Source: Okapia johnstoni (taxonomy: Eukaryota > Chordata > Mammalia > Artiodactyla > Giraffidae). Taken from it: 64,000 bases of DNA. Positions 33,111-43,580 of the stretch are shown in pieces. A model generated the notes under the pieces. It worked only from the letters and a program-made list of their open reading frames with translations. It did no database searches and was not told the origin of the DNA. Every line of letters begins with the position of its first letter. The stretch's first letter is position 1. The stretch is taken from assembly GCA_024291935.2 (NCBI GenBank), contig CM044310.1, positions 85,124,713 through 85,188,712 on the forward strand. Direction: 5' to 3'. The translations under genes were made by a program, and so were the position numbers.

Positions 33111-34365
33111 GGTTAGTCCATTGTATTGAAATTGTCTCCTCACAAACTCTGTTTAGCAGCATCATTTAACACATGCTAGATTATGGGGCTCTTTTCCTCT
33201 TACCCCAACTGCCTTTTTTCCTACCTTGCAGTGGTTGCCATCAAGGCTGCCTAGAATCCAACACAGTTGGATTTTTTAACTATTTGGCAAAGCTATTCCA
33301 AGTCTTACAAGTACTGCAGAGAATGAAGCGTACTCATGTGTGTAGAAGAGGTCTCTGTTAACATGTTCCAGCAGAGGAACCATATTTCAGTTCATTCCTG
33401 TTTGTGGTCAGCCCTGGCCCTCATGAAAAGCGAAACTTGGCATTTCACCCTAAAACACTTGGTTAGGAGTGTGCAATTTCTGCATTCCTAAAAGGTAACA
33501 AATTGGGAAAGTTTGGAGGTCCTAGGTAACCAGTCCAAGTCTCCTGTTTCCTTTGTGTAATTCTTCCCTACCCCAGTAGGTGTGTTGCAGTGTGACAAGT
33601 CTTTGATTGGTGTGCAATGTGTGAGTGAACTTGTATAAGAAGTGGCACTTTAGGGCTGTAAAAAGCATGATTTTGTAACCCAGATTTTGCTGTATATTTG
33701 CGATGGCACTTTCTACAATGTGAACTTTATTAAGTACAAAACTTCTAGGCTTACTATCTTCTTTGATGCTTTTGTACTTTTTTAAAATTGTTAAAGCCCC
33801 AGTAGCTACCTTTTGGGCATGTGTTTTAAATTCTCCATTTTTGTTGATAGGGATCAGCTGGCTAAGTAAAGATTTTAAATCAAGCTGAATTAAGGGGATT
33901 ATTATGAAAAATTATGACTTCTTCCTTTAGGAGGTAGTTATCCAAAAAGACATGTGTCTTTATTAAGGTGGAATTTTTAAATATCTTTGGGTGTGTTCCT
34001 GGAAGTTTAAAAAATAGATTGGAGAATTTTAGGTTTTTATTAGTACACAGTACCATTTATACAAATTAGAAAATGTTAATTTAACAGCTACTGAATTATC
34101 TATATATACCTTTATTAATCACTATTGTTCCAGCAGTTCAAAGTTAAATGAATAATCTTATTAGGGAGAAAGTTCAATTGTAAATTGAATCAGTATAAGC
34201 AAAGTTACTAGGTAACTTCATATTGCTCTGAAAGAAATAAGGAACTTACACTGTTCAGTTAGAATAGTGTTCTGCAAAAATATTTATAAAACCTCTCAAG
34301 ATACTGCTACTGTAATTTTATATGAAAATAAGTGTATTTTTCAATAAAGCATTTATAAATTAATC
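33111..34365 (+). other. RBL2: RBL2 3' UTR
   Basis: About 1.25 kb after the stop, AT-rich, with no coding frame of interest, ending shortly after AATAAA at 34343-34348. The cleavage point is inferred from the TTTGTTTAGTTATAT region just downstream. Confidence 0.85.
34343..34348 (+). terminator. RBL2: RBL2 polyadenylation signal AATAAA
   Basis: Canonical AATAAA, followed 15-30 bp later by a T/GT-rich stretch (TAATCTTTGTTTAG). It is the last canonical + strand signal before the convergent AKTIP 3' end. Confidence 0.85.
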
Positions 34366-34414
34366 TTTGTTTAGTTATATTGAGAAAAGAGTAGTTTCCT
34401 GCATAAATGACAAA

Positions 34415-35103
34415 GAACAATCATTCATTGATTTATTGTCTCTACAAAACACACTAGTCATTCATTGTTTAAATCTCTGACTTCATTAGATACCGTTTTA
34501 ACACTTTTTCTCCCTCCTGCCATAAAAATACAGTAATTTGCTTAAAAAAAAAAAACAAACACCTCAGAACAAGTGTTCTGGTTTCCTCCCACTCACCTAG
34601 TATGTCCCTCAGTGACAGCAGTTTGTATATCAGTAACACAGTAAGCTGAAGACGGAGGTTCATTCATTCAACTGCTCCTCCACTTAAAAGTGCTAATAAG
34701 CTATGGAAACTGCTCTCTCTATCCTTTCATCTCTGTACCCTAACATATGCACAACCGAAACCACCAATGAAAAAATCATAGTGTTGAACTTTGCTTACTT
34801 CATTAGTTTACATGAATGCAACTTACCTTTAGCATTATATTCAGAAAAAGACGTAAGCTTCAAGGTCCCCAATAATTTGGAGTACTGAACTAGATAACCA
34901 CCTTAAAGACACTTCTGAAAGAAGTAATGCATTACGTAAAGAGAGGTTTCCAGAACTTGCTGTTAGAACCTAAGCATACACGGACAACACTGACGTCAGT
35001 CACTGTTCACAACGTTTACTCTGCAGGCAGTCCTTTGCCATTGGTCAGCTTTACGAGCCGAAGTCCAGCAGGAAAGTGCGTGGTGCACCGTATTCACCAG
35101 CTC
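34415..35103 (-). other. AKTIP: AKTIP 3' UTR
   Basis: About 690 nt from after the TAG stop to the inferred cleavage site. No conserved coding frame is seen on either strand. Confidence 0.8.
34432..34437 (-). terminator. AKTIP: AKTIP polyadenylation signal AATAAA (minus strand)
   Basis: TTTATT on the + strand reads AATAAA on the minus strand. The downstream minus sequence TTGTTCTTTGTC is GT/T-rich, as expected of a downstream element. Confidence 0.8.
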
Positions 35104-35211
35104 CTAAGTCACTACTGTTTTCTCTTCTTTACTGAAAGGTTGTACTGAGCCAGGCTTTACCCATGACAGGCCAGCAACATGAACACTTTTATTGTGCTGT
35201 TCTTCAGGCTT
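35104..35211 (-). CDS. AKTIP: AKTIP exon 10, coding part with stop
   Basis: [20 protein letters not shown] and [15 protein letters not shown], then TAG. The penultimate Val is Ala in human as I remember it. The acceptor is TAGAAG: the upstream AG would start the exon at 35214 and add one Lys (see findings). The downstream AG gives the 292-residue form. Confidence 0.96.
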   Translation of the reverse strand, partial: KPEEQHNKSVHVAGLSWVKPGSVQPFSKEEKTVVT

Positions 35212-38200
35212 CTTCTAGGCACAATGAAAAACAGACATTACAGACCGATAAGGAGATTTCAGCACTGTACCAATCTGTCTCCCCAAAAGTCACTGTAGAC
35301 ACACTTAGTAGTCACCAGTGAAGATACTTTAGAAAGGAAACAGCGCTTTAACTACTTCTAAAATGGCCATCTACTTACTTTCTGAGTCAGCATCTTCTCT
35401 CTGGCTTCATCATGGACAGAAGGATTCCATGGAGAAAAGCTTAAGGAAGAGAGAAACACTGAAGAACGGCTCACTAAATTTAACGTCCATTTTTAAGCCC
35501 GTTCCCCAAACAGAACTCAACAAGGAACAGTCTTAATCAGTTGTCCGTCTGTAAGTTTCAGACATTACCTAAAGATTTTCTCACATACTTATCCCTTAGA
35601 GAGCACTTTTCCTGGGTTAGCTCACGTAAGCCTTGCAACCACCCTGACCTCCCATTACAGAAGAAGAAAGCAAGGCACAGTAAAATTAAGTAACTGCTCA
35701 GGGTCACCAAAGCCAATTAAGTGCAAACGTCACCCAGTCTAACTGCAGAGCCCAAGCTCTTGAACACTACAATACACTCCTCTCTCCCAGCAACACCCCT
35801 GCTGCCCAAGAGCTCAGTCACTTCGGCTCTCAACACTCTTGCAGACACTCTTCCCCAACACACACTAACAGTGCTCGGGGAACCCATGGTTCGGACTGTT
35901 CACTCACACTGATCAGTTTCCCTCCTTTCACCAAATCTGTAGGCTGATGGGGTAATGACCATTTAAGAGGGGCTCCAATTGGAAGGAAAAGTCCTGACAC
36001 TTGAGTGAGGACATTACCAGGATCTCTGAGAAACCAAAGTCACTGAATAGCTTACTCCTGGCACAGTGTCATCCATGTAAAGCAGAAATCAAGTTAGAAA
36101 GCTTGTAGACTAGCAGATGACTCACTTTCCTTTTCAATCCCCATTCTAAGGCCACCTGGAAAACAGAAGCCCAGTACTGCCAAGTGCAGCTTACCTGGAT
36201 AATGTACCACTCACCTAATTGCATAGGGGTCTTCTATTTTAGGTTGGTCAAACAAGCGAGCAGTGCACACCTTAACGCTGTCAACCACTTTACTTTTAAA
36301 AAGCTGAATATCTTTCTCGTACCTGTGTCAAAAGTTTCAATCAAAAGGTTACCAACATGATCTTCTTCGCTGTCTTTTCAAATGTATCTTAAATGACACA
36401 GCAGAGTAACATACAGTACTGCAGCCTCTGGGTTTAGGGGGCTTGCTGTATCAATCTTGTAGAAGACTCTCCTTGCGTACATCAGTACTTGCCAAATGTG
36501 ATTATGGTTCCGCCTAAAGGGAAACACAGTGGGGTGACTAAGGCTTCCCCTTGCTGGCTTACATCACCACATGAAGTTCTTTGTTTACTAACCTCCATTT
36601 TGCAAATGCTCTCTTCACATCCAGTTCACCTGAGGTGGGATCCACTAGCGGGTGAAAGACAGGAATATCAAACACCAAACGCTACAGTGAGAGAAAGACA
36701 CCGCCTTTAATGGAAGCAGTGGAGCTTGTTAAACCCACACACGGAAGTTGTAAAAGGAGCTTCAGGACAAAGCAGTCTTGTCGCTTAAAGTCAAAAGCTG
36801 CCTTGAGAGGGACACTTAAGTACTTTCACCATTTTCCTGTAAATTTTGCAATGAAGCAGAGGGAAAGTCGCTCTCCTCCACCACAGCATAACAATCGCCA
36901 CTCACGTGGCAAGTGCTATACCACAGCTTCCAGCCTCACAGGCACACCCTGCGCAGAGAAACAAGCAAAGCTGAAGGCAGAAGCCAGCATGGCAAAAGAT
37001 GGAACAAAGCAAAAAAAAAAAAATCCCCTCAAAGGACTACACAGTAGACAGAACATTCTGGGAAACTGAAATCATAAAAGTTATTAGGTCCAGAAAAGAA
37101 CCAAGACATTTTGAAAGCCCCGTTAAGCCCTCCTCACTGACCAAGTAATGAAGCCAGAGTGTATCCCCAACTTACTGGACAGTCACCATCTGGGTAGTTA
37201 TCAGGGATGTAAACTGTAAACTTAAATACGCCATCTTGATAAAGCCCATGCCGTATGAATATTACTCCAAACCACACTGCAGGACAAAACAGAAACAGTT
37301 AAAGGCTAAGTTTGCGTCAGAGGAATCAAACATGCTATAAAAAGAGCAAATGCTTCTTACTTAATGCAGATCGGTAAGATGGCTGCACATAGACACCTGG
37401 TAACTTCTGCTTCACAACCAAGGTACTAAAACAGAAGCAGCAGAATAGTGAGACTGTAGGAAAGTAAATGAGACATACAGACCAAACCACCCACATTTTT
37501 TAAAGAAGGAACAGTCCCTCAAAGGGCAGCTGATGCCCTGACCACACAGATAGAGTCATCACAATCTCTCACCTGGCCCTAACTGCTGTCTGTCTACTGG
37601 CTTCATAACATATGGGCACAGAGGAGCACAGCCAGAAAAGGGCCCCAGATTTAGAAATGAAAGCCAAGCAGAGATTCACAGTTAAGTTTTCCTCCCAGAA
37701 ATCAGCTTCCCCAAAACACCATCTTGGAAGCCAATCTGTGTAGTTAATGCTGGACATCAAGTTTTAGGTCAGTGAGAGTTATTTGTAAGGTTATTGCTTT
37801 TGTGACCACGGACAATAGATCTTACCCATACACATTCAAAAGCTCTTTGAAGGTACAATCTTAGGTAATTAAGACATTAAAATTCCATGGAGTTTCCCTC
37901 ACTTGGGGGTCATTTTAAGTGTGAATGGGCAGCATCTGACTATACTCTGCTCCTGAATTCACCCCCACCTCAGGCCCTTGAACTCTGCAGGCCTCAGCGT
38001 GGGAGCCGCGGGAGCTGAAACAAGGGAAGACAGGCTGCACCGGCTCTTCTGGGACCTGGTCGTTCTGCTCTGTTCCCTGCAGCTGAGCCGTGAGCCTACA
38101 CAAGTAACACTGTGACCAGACCTCGAAAAGAACTGAGGGCCTTAAAACACATTAACCTGCCAATCCTCAGTTTTACTGAGAAGTAACTTATTAGTCCTCG

Positions 38201-40921
38201 GTTGACATTTTATTACCTATTTGCTACCACACTTATTTTTCAATCATTTTAAAGTAGTTATTCCATTTTTAAATCACTGAAATTCAGTGCATCAACAGCA
38301 GCATGGATGACAGATGTATCTCCCACAGAGGTTTGCCAGAAAGGCAGATTTTGTGGCCTAATACAGCAGATTTAACACTACAATAGAAGCCTGTCCAACT
38401 CACTGCCTCGCCTCAAACACAGGCGTCCATTATAAAGTTACCCACTCATGCTCAGCCATTCACACTGGGGCCTCAGGCCCTCTGACCATTTCAACACTAG
38501 TAAAGAAAGGGAGATCTGGAAGATGCTTTAAAACAGCTTCATGGGCAAAGGCATTTTTAAATGACTGAAATTCAGAAGTAATTCTCCAAACTTGCTGCCC
38601 ATGTAACAAATGACCAAATAAAATGCCATCTGCACTCAATGCTTAAGCCCCTCTGAATGGGCCAAGCACTGCTTCATCACTACCCGACTATGCAGAGGTG
38701 CCCATCTCCTTACAATCTATGGATAGGTACCACCTCAGTCCAATTTGTGACTTCTGTGACTAGTCAAGTTCTTACATGGAGTCCAGATCTTTTACAACTT
38801 CCCAACTGCCTACTTCTGCCTTTGAGGGTCCTACAGAGTAACTCAAATCCTCTTTCTAATTGATGCACCTTCAAATATATGAAGACAGCTTTAACAAGTA
38901 CTTTCTAAGTTTTCTCCAAGTTAGAGGTTCCTGTTCCTTCAATTGTTGACTCCTCAGGTCAGGCTTCCTGACCTCCGCCTCCTGGGACTAGCCTCTCAGT
39001 CTGTCAGGATGCCTCTTAAGGGTGATCGCCAGAATGGAGCACCAGCCCCCAGCGGCGTCTGACCCAAAAAAGATTGCCACCCTCCCACCGTCCTGCCCTC
39101 TACAACAACCTCTTCAGGGGTGAATTCCCCACCTCATATAAAGGTAGACCAAAATTAAGTTCCTGGATGCTTAATAAATCTCAGTTTCTCCCTTCTCTTC
39201 CTTTTCAAAACAGACATGGAAATTTAAGCACATATTTGTCTTTGAATCTTACTTACCCAAGCTCTCAGTAAGAACTGTTACTTTTAGAAGCAGATATTTA
39301 TATAACACCACTGAGGCCTTAGTGAAGAAAGATTACATTGCCAGCAATAGATTCCATCCTATATACATTAAGGCTCATACTGAAGGGGGATGGGTTTGAC
39401 CGTCAAGATTAAATGGCTGCTGTTTACTGAGTCCATCAGAATAAATTTCATTCTTCACCTTTAAGGTTCATTCAAAATTTAACCGGATAGTTTCAGAACT
39501 TACAATTCTGCAAGAAGGGAGTATTCCAGGTAGAAAGGTCCGTAAGAAGCATGAGTGCCATTTGTTGACTGTGTTGCTGGGGCAGGAGATGTAGGCTTAG
39601 TTATAGGCAAAGCATTTTTAGGAATAGAAGGCAGCTGTTTCTTTGAAGCAGTGCGTGGAGGACTGGTTTTCACATCCCCTGTTAATGTCTTCTCTTCACC
39701 ATCAGACCGCTATTCAAGATGAAGTGGTGAGAACATTTGTTAGGATGATTCTTAAATCACAAGGCTATGTGTGATGTCCTTCAGTCCTTGACTGAAAAGC
39801 TGGAATGACTCTCTTACAAAGGGACCTTCTAGCACCGTGATCAAGAAGTCTGTTGAGTGGGCAATCTATTATAGACAGCAGAATCAAGCTGATGCAAGAC
39901 TAAACTATTAGAAAAACTCATTCATCAGCTGTATCCTATAAAGACAATAAAGCCAACATTTACAGGATTCACATGAAACAGAGAAAGAAAAGGGTTTCTC
40001 TTCAAGGCCCCAGAAAGAGGGCAAGGGGTTACCACACAATCAGACCAGATTAGAAAGGTGCCCTGGCACGTAGATGTAGAAAGCTGGGTGCTAAGCATCT
40101 CAAAACAAATAGTGTAATGACTGAAATTAGTCACTCCCTGATGTCAGCACTTTGGTTAGAAACAAAGGACGAGCCTCTTCTCTCACTCGCATGGGTCTGA
40201 TTTTGATCTGGTCCCTAACTGGTGTGTTTTCACATTTGGACTATCATTAGCATAAACTGTCATTCTTAGTCAAAGACAAAGGTCTAAATGATTCAGAGAC
40301 TAAACTACCACCCCACAGGTATTTCCTTGGCTCCAGGACCATCAAAGGCTGTATCATCACCTGAATTAAAAATGTATACAGTATCAGGTACAGAAAAAAA
40401 AGATTACCAGGGTATTCTCTTAGACATGGAATTGTGGGTGACATTTTCTTTTTGTTTGCATATTTTAAGCTTCCCTAAAACATATTTTATTTTATAAGAT
40501 ATTTTAGTTAGATAAATTAAACCAGTGCTCTCAAGTCTGACTTGACCACATTGGACTGGCCTTTCCCAAAACTTCTCTAACCATGAAATCTTGAAGTTTG
40601 TAGAACAACTACCTACAATATGTGTCACAAATTTCATCATGTGTGAATATAACCTAAGTCAAAATAACAGAATTTTGATTACCTGAATGGTTTCTGAGAT
40701 GTGATATCAGTCTCAGAAGCTGACTTTAATCAATGAAATAATTATTTCTCAAAAGTAAAACCTAAACTAGAAAACCAAAGTTAATTCTGCTAAGACAATA
40801 GGCAACCTTAATATGGATTATTCTGGCCTCTGTTTTGACACAAATGGGTTTCCTCCCTAAGTTCATCAACTATACCTACTTTGCGTACAGAGCTTGTATA
40901 CATGCTCCAGAAAGGGTTCAT
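35104..40921 (-). CDS. AKTIP: AKTIP (FTS), AKT-interacting E2-like protein, complete coding region
   Basis: Nine coding exons join in phase to 292 codons plus stop (879 nt), the same length as human AKTIP, and match it closely from MNPFWSM to the C-terminal [10 protein letters not shown]. Residues about 1-70 are a basic, P/T-rich leader. Residues about 75-215 form a UBC (E2) fold ([38 protein letters not shown]). After [17 protein letters not shown] there is no cysteine at the E2 active-site place, so this is a catalytically dead E2 variant (established for the family). AKTIP binds Hook proteins and FHIP to couple early endosomes to dynein, interacts with AKT1/PDK1, and acts with shelterin and lamins at telomeres. 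No disruption is seen, so the gene looks intact. It is convergent with RBL2, with a CpG-island promoter near 43.5 kb. Confidence 0.98.
35379..35439 (-). CDS. AKTIP: AKTIP exon 9
   Basis: 61 nt encoding [20 protein letters not shown], after completing a Ser codon. Acceptor TTAAG|C, donor AAA|GTAAGT. Part of the C-terminal tail that binds Hook proteins (family knowledge). Confidence 0.96.
35440..36214 (-). other. AKTIP: AKTIP intron 8
   Basis: 775 bp. It contains an antisense MIR SINE at about 35610-35775. The 63-codon ORF at 35721-35912 on the + strand has no family match. Confidence 0.6.
35610..35775 (-). repeat. MIR SINE, antisense
   Basis: CTTTTCCTGGGTTAGCTCAC...TTACAGAAGAAGAAAGCAAG, GCACAGTAAAATTAAGTAAC and CAGAGCCCAAGCTCTTGAAC: the MIR core in reverse. 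Confidence 0.75.
36215..36322 (-). CDS. AKTIP: AKTIP exon 8
   Basis: 108 nt encoding [20 protein letters not shown] and [15 protein letters not shown], the last E2-fold helices and start of the tail. Acceptor CACAG|GTAC, donor TTAG|GTGAGT. Confidence 0.97.
36415..36513 (-). CDS. AKTIP: AKTIP exon 7
   Basis: 99 nt encoding [20 protein letters not shown] and [12 protein letters not shown], the region following the missing active-site Cys of the E2 fold. Acceptor TTTAG|G, donor CT|GTATGT. Confidence 0.97.
36593..36681 (-). CDS. AKTIP: AKTIP exon 6 (dead E2 active-site region)
   Basis: 89 nt encoding [20 protein letters not shown] and [15 protein letters not shown] corresponds to the HPN motif of active E2s; Asn is replaced by Leu and no Cys follows. 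Donor GAG|GTTAGT. Confidence 0.97.
36682..37175 (-). other. AKTIP: AKTIP intron 5
   Basis: 494 bp. A 119-codon + strand ORF (36710-37069) overlaps it with no family resemblance. I see no repeat I can name. Confidence 0.6.
37176..37276 (-). CDS. AKTIP: AKTIP exon 5
   Basis: 101 nt encoding [20 protein letters not shown] and [13 protein letters not shown], the central beta sheet of the UBC fold with the YP turn. Acceptor CTGCAG|TG, donor CCA|GTAAGT. Confidence 0.97.
37361..37425 (-). CDS. AKTIP: AKTIP exon 4
   Basis: 65 nt encoding [20 protein letters not shown] and L, then the first base of Met. First strands of the UBC fold. Acceptor TTTTAG|T, donor TTAA|GTAAGA. Confidence 0.97.
37426..39503 (-). 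other. AKTIP: AKTIP intron 3
   Basis: 2.08 kb without BovB or clear SINE copies. ORFs here (37569-37760, 37915-38103, 38657-38863, 39074-39271) have no splice or family support. A low-grade L2-like stretch may lie at 38920-39270, not firmly assignable. Confidence 0.55.
39504..39709 (-). CDS. AKTIP: AKTIP exon 3
   Basis: 206 nt encoding [40 protein letters not shown] and [20 protein letters not shown], then LEYSLLAE. The first two thirds is the disordered basic/proline-rich leader; [14 protein letters not shown] starts the E2 fold. Acceptor AATAG|CGG, donor TT|GTAAGT. Confidence 0.97.
39710..40879 (-). other. AKTIP: AKTIP intron 2
   Basis: 1.17 kb. I see no repeat copy, RNA gene or exon. The short ORFs are chance. 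Confidence 0.6.
40880..40921 (-). CDS. AKTIP: AKTIP exon 2, start of coding region
   Basis: [14 protein letters not shown], 14 codons, ending in phase 0 with donor AAA|GTAGGT. The start is fixed by agreement with human AKTIP (MNPFWSMSTSSVRK). Tyr at residue 8 replaces the Ser I remember. The exon probably begins at 40993, after the pyrimidine-rich acceptor CCATCTCATTTTAAG, giving about 72 nt of 5' UTR here. Confidence 0.94.
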
Positions 40922-40993
40922 AACGTGTGCTCCAAACAAAGAAATTCAGTGGTCTGTGTCATCAAATTCTTCTGTCCTCAGAATTCACTTCAC
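40922..40993 (-). other. AKTIP: AKTIP 5' UTR part of exon 2 (inferred)
   Basis: Between the start codon and the best upstream acceptor (TTTTAAG|GTGAAG). Shorter alternatives exist (GACACAG at about 40953), so the border is an inference. Confidence 0.55.
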
Positions 40994-43495
40994 CTTAAAA
41001 TGAGATGGGAAAACAGAGAAACATACTGATACCAACAGTTAAGACTTCTGAAATAGTTAAGAGCTGAATCTGAACCTCTAAACAGAAATACAATAGAATG
41101 TTATATAATATGCAGTTATAAAAACCTAGGGGAGAAAGTCTTCAGAAATAGTCTCCTTCTACACCCCCTCCCTCTTCTGACTCCAATTTCTTTCCCATCT
41201 TTAAATGCCGACAGGAATCTGTGTACTGAGTCTTTGGCCAGGATTCAGAATATTCAGTGACACAGTTCAGCTCTGGTGCCAGCAGTGCAGAAGATATGGA
41301 CTAAACAGTTGCTACTAGCAGAATATCTAGGCATTTGACTGCTGGGAAAGCCAGGTTCAGAATGCACTGTACCCACAGACACAAAAGGTATATCACAGGT
41401 CTCAGGGTTATGGGAATTGAAGATCCAAGGGAGTTGATTTAACCGTGTCTTAAACAAGTGTCTTAAATATAGAATGAGTCTCTCCAGTAAAACTAGCAAC
41501 CAAAAACAAAGCATGAGAGACAGAGAGAGAAACCTGGATCCTGTTGGAACCATCCACATACACACACAGAAAAACCCAATCTTTCCAACTGCTTCAAGTG
41601 TGGAAACAGCAGGATTATGCATTTAAGGAATTGCCAAGTAATATATGTAGAAATGCAAGAGATGGGAGCCAGAGACCTTTCACAAACACACATCTTCCAC
41701 CAAAGCTTCATGAAGTGGATAATAAACCCTGTCTTAAAGGTCACAAAATCAGTGGGTCATTTACTAACAATACAAGGGAGAAGCAGCAAGTGGAGCTGTA
41801 AGGACAGCAGCTTGTCTGCTCTGGTGACATTACCCCCAGGCTCGGTCATGTTTAAAGCAGAGCTCTGCTCAATTCCTACTTGCACCAATCAAAAGGCTGA
41901 AGGTGAAACGGGTCAGAGCTTAAACAGTATTTTACCAAATTTATAAGCAAGTCATTAGAGTAGGCTGTGCCAAATGTCCCCATCAGCAAAAATTCGTTTT
42001 CTGCCAAGCCCATAACATACACAGGTTGGTCTCTTATCTTACCAGTGCCCATTACTGCTGTTCTGCTCTCCAAGATAAGTGCCACTCAATAATTAAATCA
42101 AAGGAATGAGGATTCTGGTTCTTCCACTTACCTAATAACTTAAACCCAGTAAGCAGCAACTTATTGCTGAGAGCTCTCTGCAAACCTGGTGACTATTATA
42201 CAAGCCAAAATGGCTGGGACACCAAAAATGTAGTGGGGGTAAATGTTCCTGTTTGGCGCAAATAAAAACAACATGGTTTTCAGATCCAGAGTAATGGGCA
42301 GCACCGAACTGTCATCTAGGTCAGACCTAATTTGACAGGGGAATCCTGTTCCCCTGGGACACAGTGCTCACCACCATGTAAATTGACTGGGGTGGATTAC
42401 TAACCTGTAAGGTCCCTTCCAAGTCTAATACCTAGTAATTCTATGACTTTGCCTTTAAGAATCAAATATTAATCAAACTTAACCCCAAGTTCCTCCTGTC
42501 TTTAAGAAGGAGGTATTGTCTACTGCTGCCTTTGTTTCCAGCAACGACATAATCACCTAGAGAAACTGCAGCACGCTTTTCAGGAGTAACTACATCATTT
42601 AATAGATGTCTACAGGGCAGGTACAGCATTTTTCCAACAGATGTGACATAGATGGAAGAAAACACAGGACAAGTCCTAGTCATTCCGAAACAATTTTAAA
42701 ATTTCTGCTGATCTGGTCGTACAAACAACAAAAGACTGTCTCTTAATATCATACAGCTGAGAAGTCGTAGCTTAGCCCTATAGGAATTATCCGCACGTGT
42801 ACTGAGCCAAAACTTGAGACGGGCGGTGCTTACCTCCTATGCCTAAACAGGCACATCACCCCGAAGAGACTTAAATCACAGGTTAAGAGGTGACAGAGCA
42901 GGACCCAGGGAAAAGATGAAAACTGCCTCGGCCCCAGATCTCTGGGGACAGCCGGGACGGGCACCCTTGCCCGGGGCGTAAACCCATCTCCGCGCACGTA
43001 GGGAATCTGGACAAACCTGTCTCGGGATGATGCAAGGCAGGAGCCAAACCCTGACCTCGCTATTAGCTCGAGGCCGGCCCCGGGCCCGCGAGACCCTCGG
43101 GTAAAGGGACTGCGGTCCTCGGACGCTGCCCTCAAGCTGGAAGCAGGGACGGAGCCGGGCAACGAGGGAAGGCCCCGGACGGGACGAGCCGCCCGGCCCG
43201 CCTCCTCTCCTCAGGCCGGCCCGGCCCGGCCCGCCGCCTCTCCTCAGGCCGGCCCGGCCCGGCTCCCGGTCAGCCCCCAGTGCCAGGCTCCAGGGTCTGC
43301 GGCCGCCGGCGCAGCAGGTGCCTGCTAACACGGACAGGTGCCCGGCCCCGCCCCCGTGTCCCAGCGCGGCCGCCGTCGCTACAGCCTAGAGCCCCCGGCA
43401 GAGCACACAAACGCCGGGCCTGAGGACGCCGGCGGCCCGGCTCTGAGGACTCCACGGCCCTCGCGCACCTACCACAGCCTGGCAGCGCACCTCAC
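40994..43495 (-). other. AKTIP: AKTIP intron 1
   Basis: 2.5 kb. The right third (about 42900 onward) is CpG-island sequence, the rest ordinary. No SINE or BovB copy is recognised. A possible alternative first-exon donor, GGAG|GTAAGC, lies at 42833 (minus strand). Confidence 0.55.
43197..43266. repeat. Two copies of a 33-bp GC-rich tandem repeat in the CpG island
   Basis: CCTCTCCTCAGGCCGGCCCG starts at 43204 and again at 43237. Each copy ends in (GGCCC)n. It lies in inferred AKTIP intron 1, about 230 bp from the exon 1 donor. Confidence 0.85.
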
Positions 43496-43580
43496 CTCGG
43501 TGTTCTCAATGCAGTGCTCCGAGCCGCCGAGCGCCGTCGCAGTCCCACAGCATCTCTGGCCGCAGCACCAGCCCGGCCCC
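43496..43580 (-). other. AKTIP: AKTIP exon 1, non-coding (inferred)
   Basis: A donor GAG|GTGAGG on the minus strand at 43495 follows GC-rich sequence with GC boxes upstream (CCGCCCC on the + strand at about 43590 and 43625). The 5' end is a guess from those boxes; only the donor is seen directly. Confidence 0.55.
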
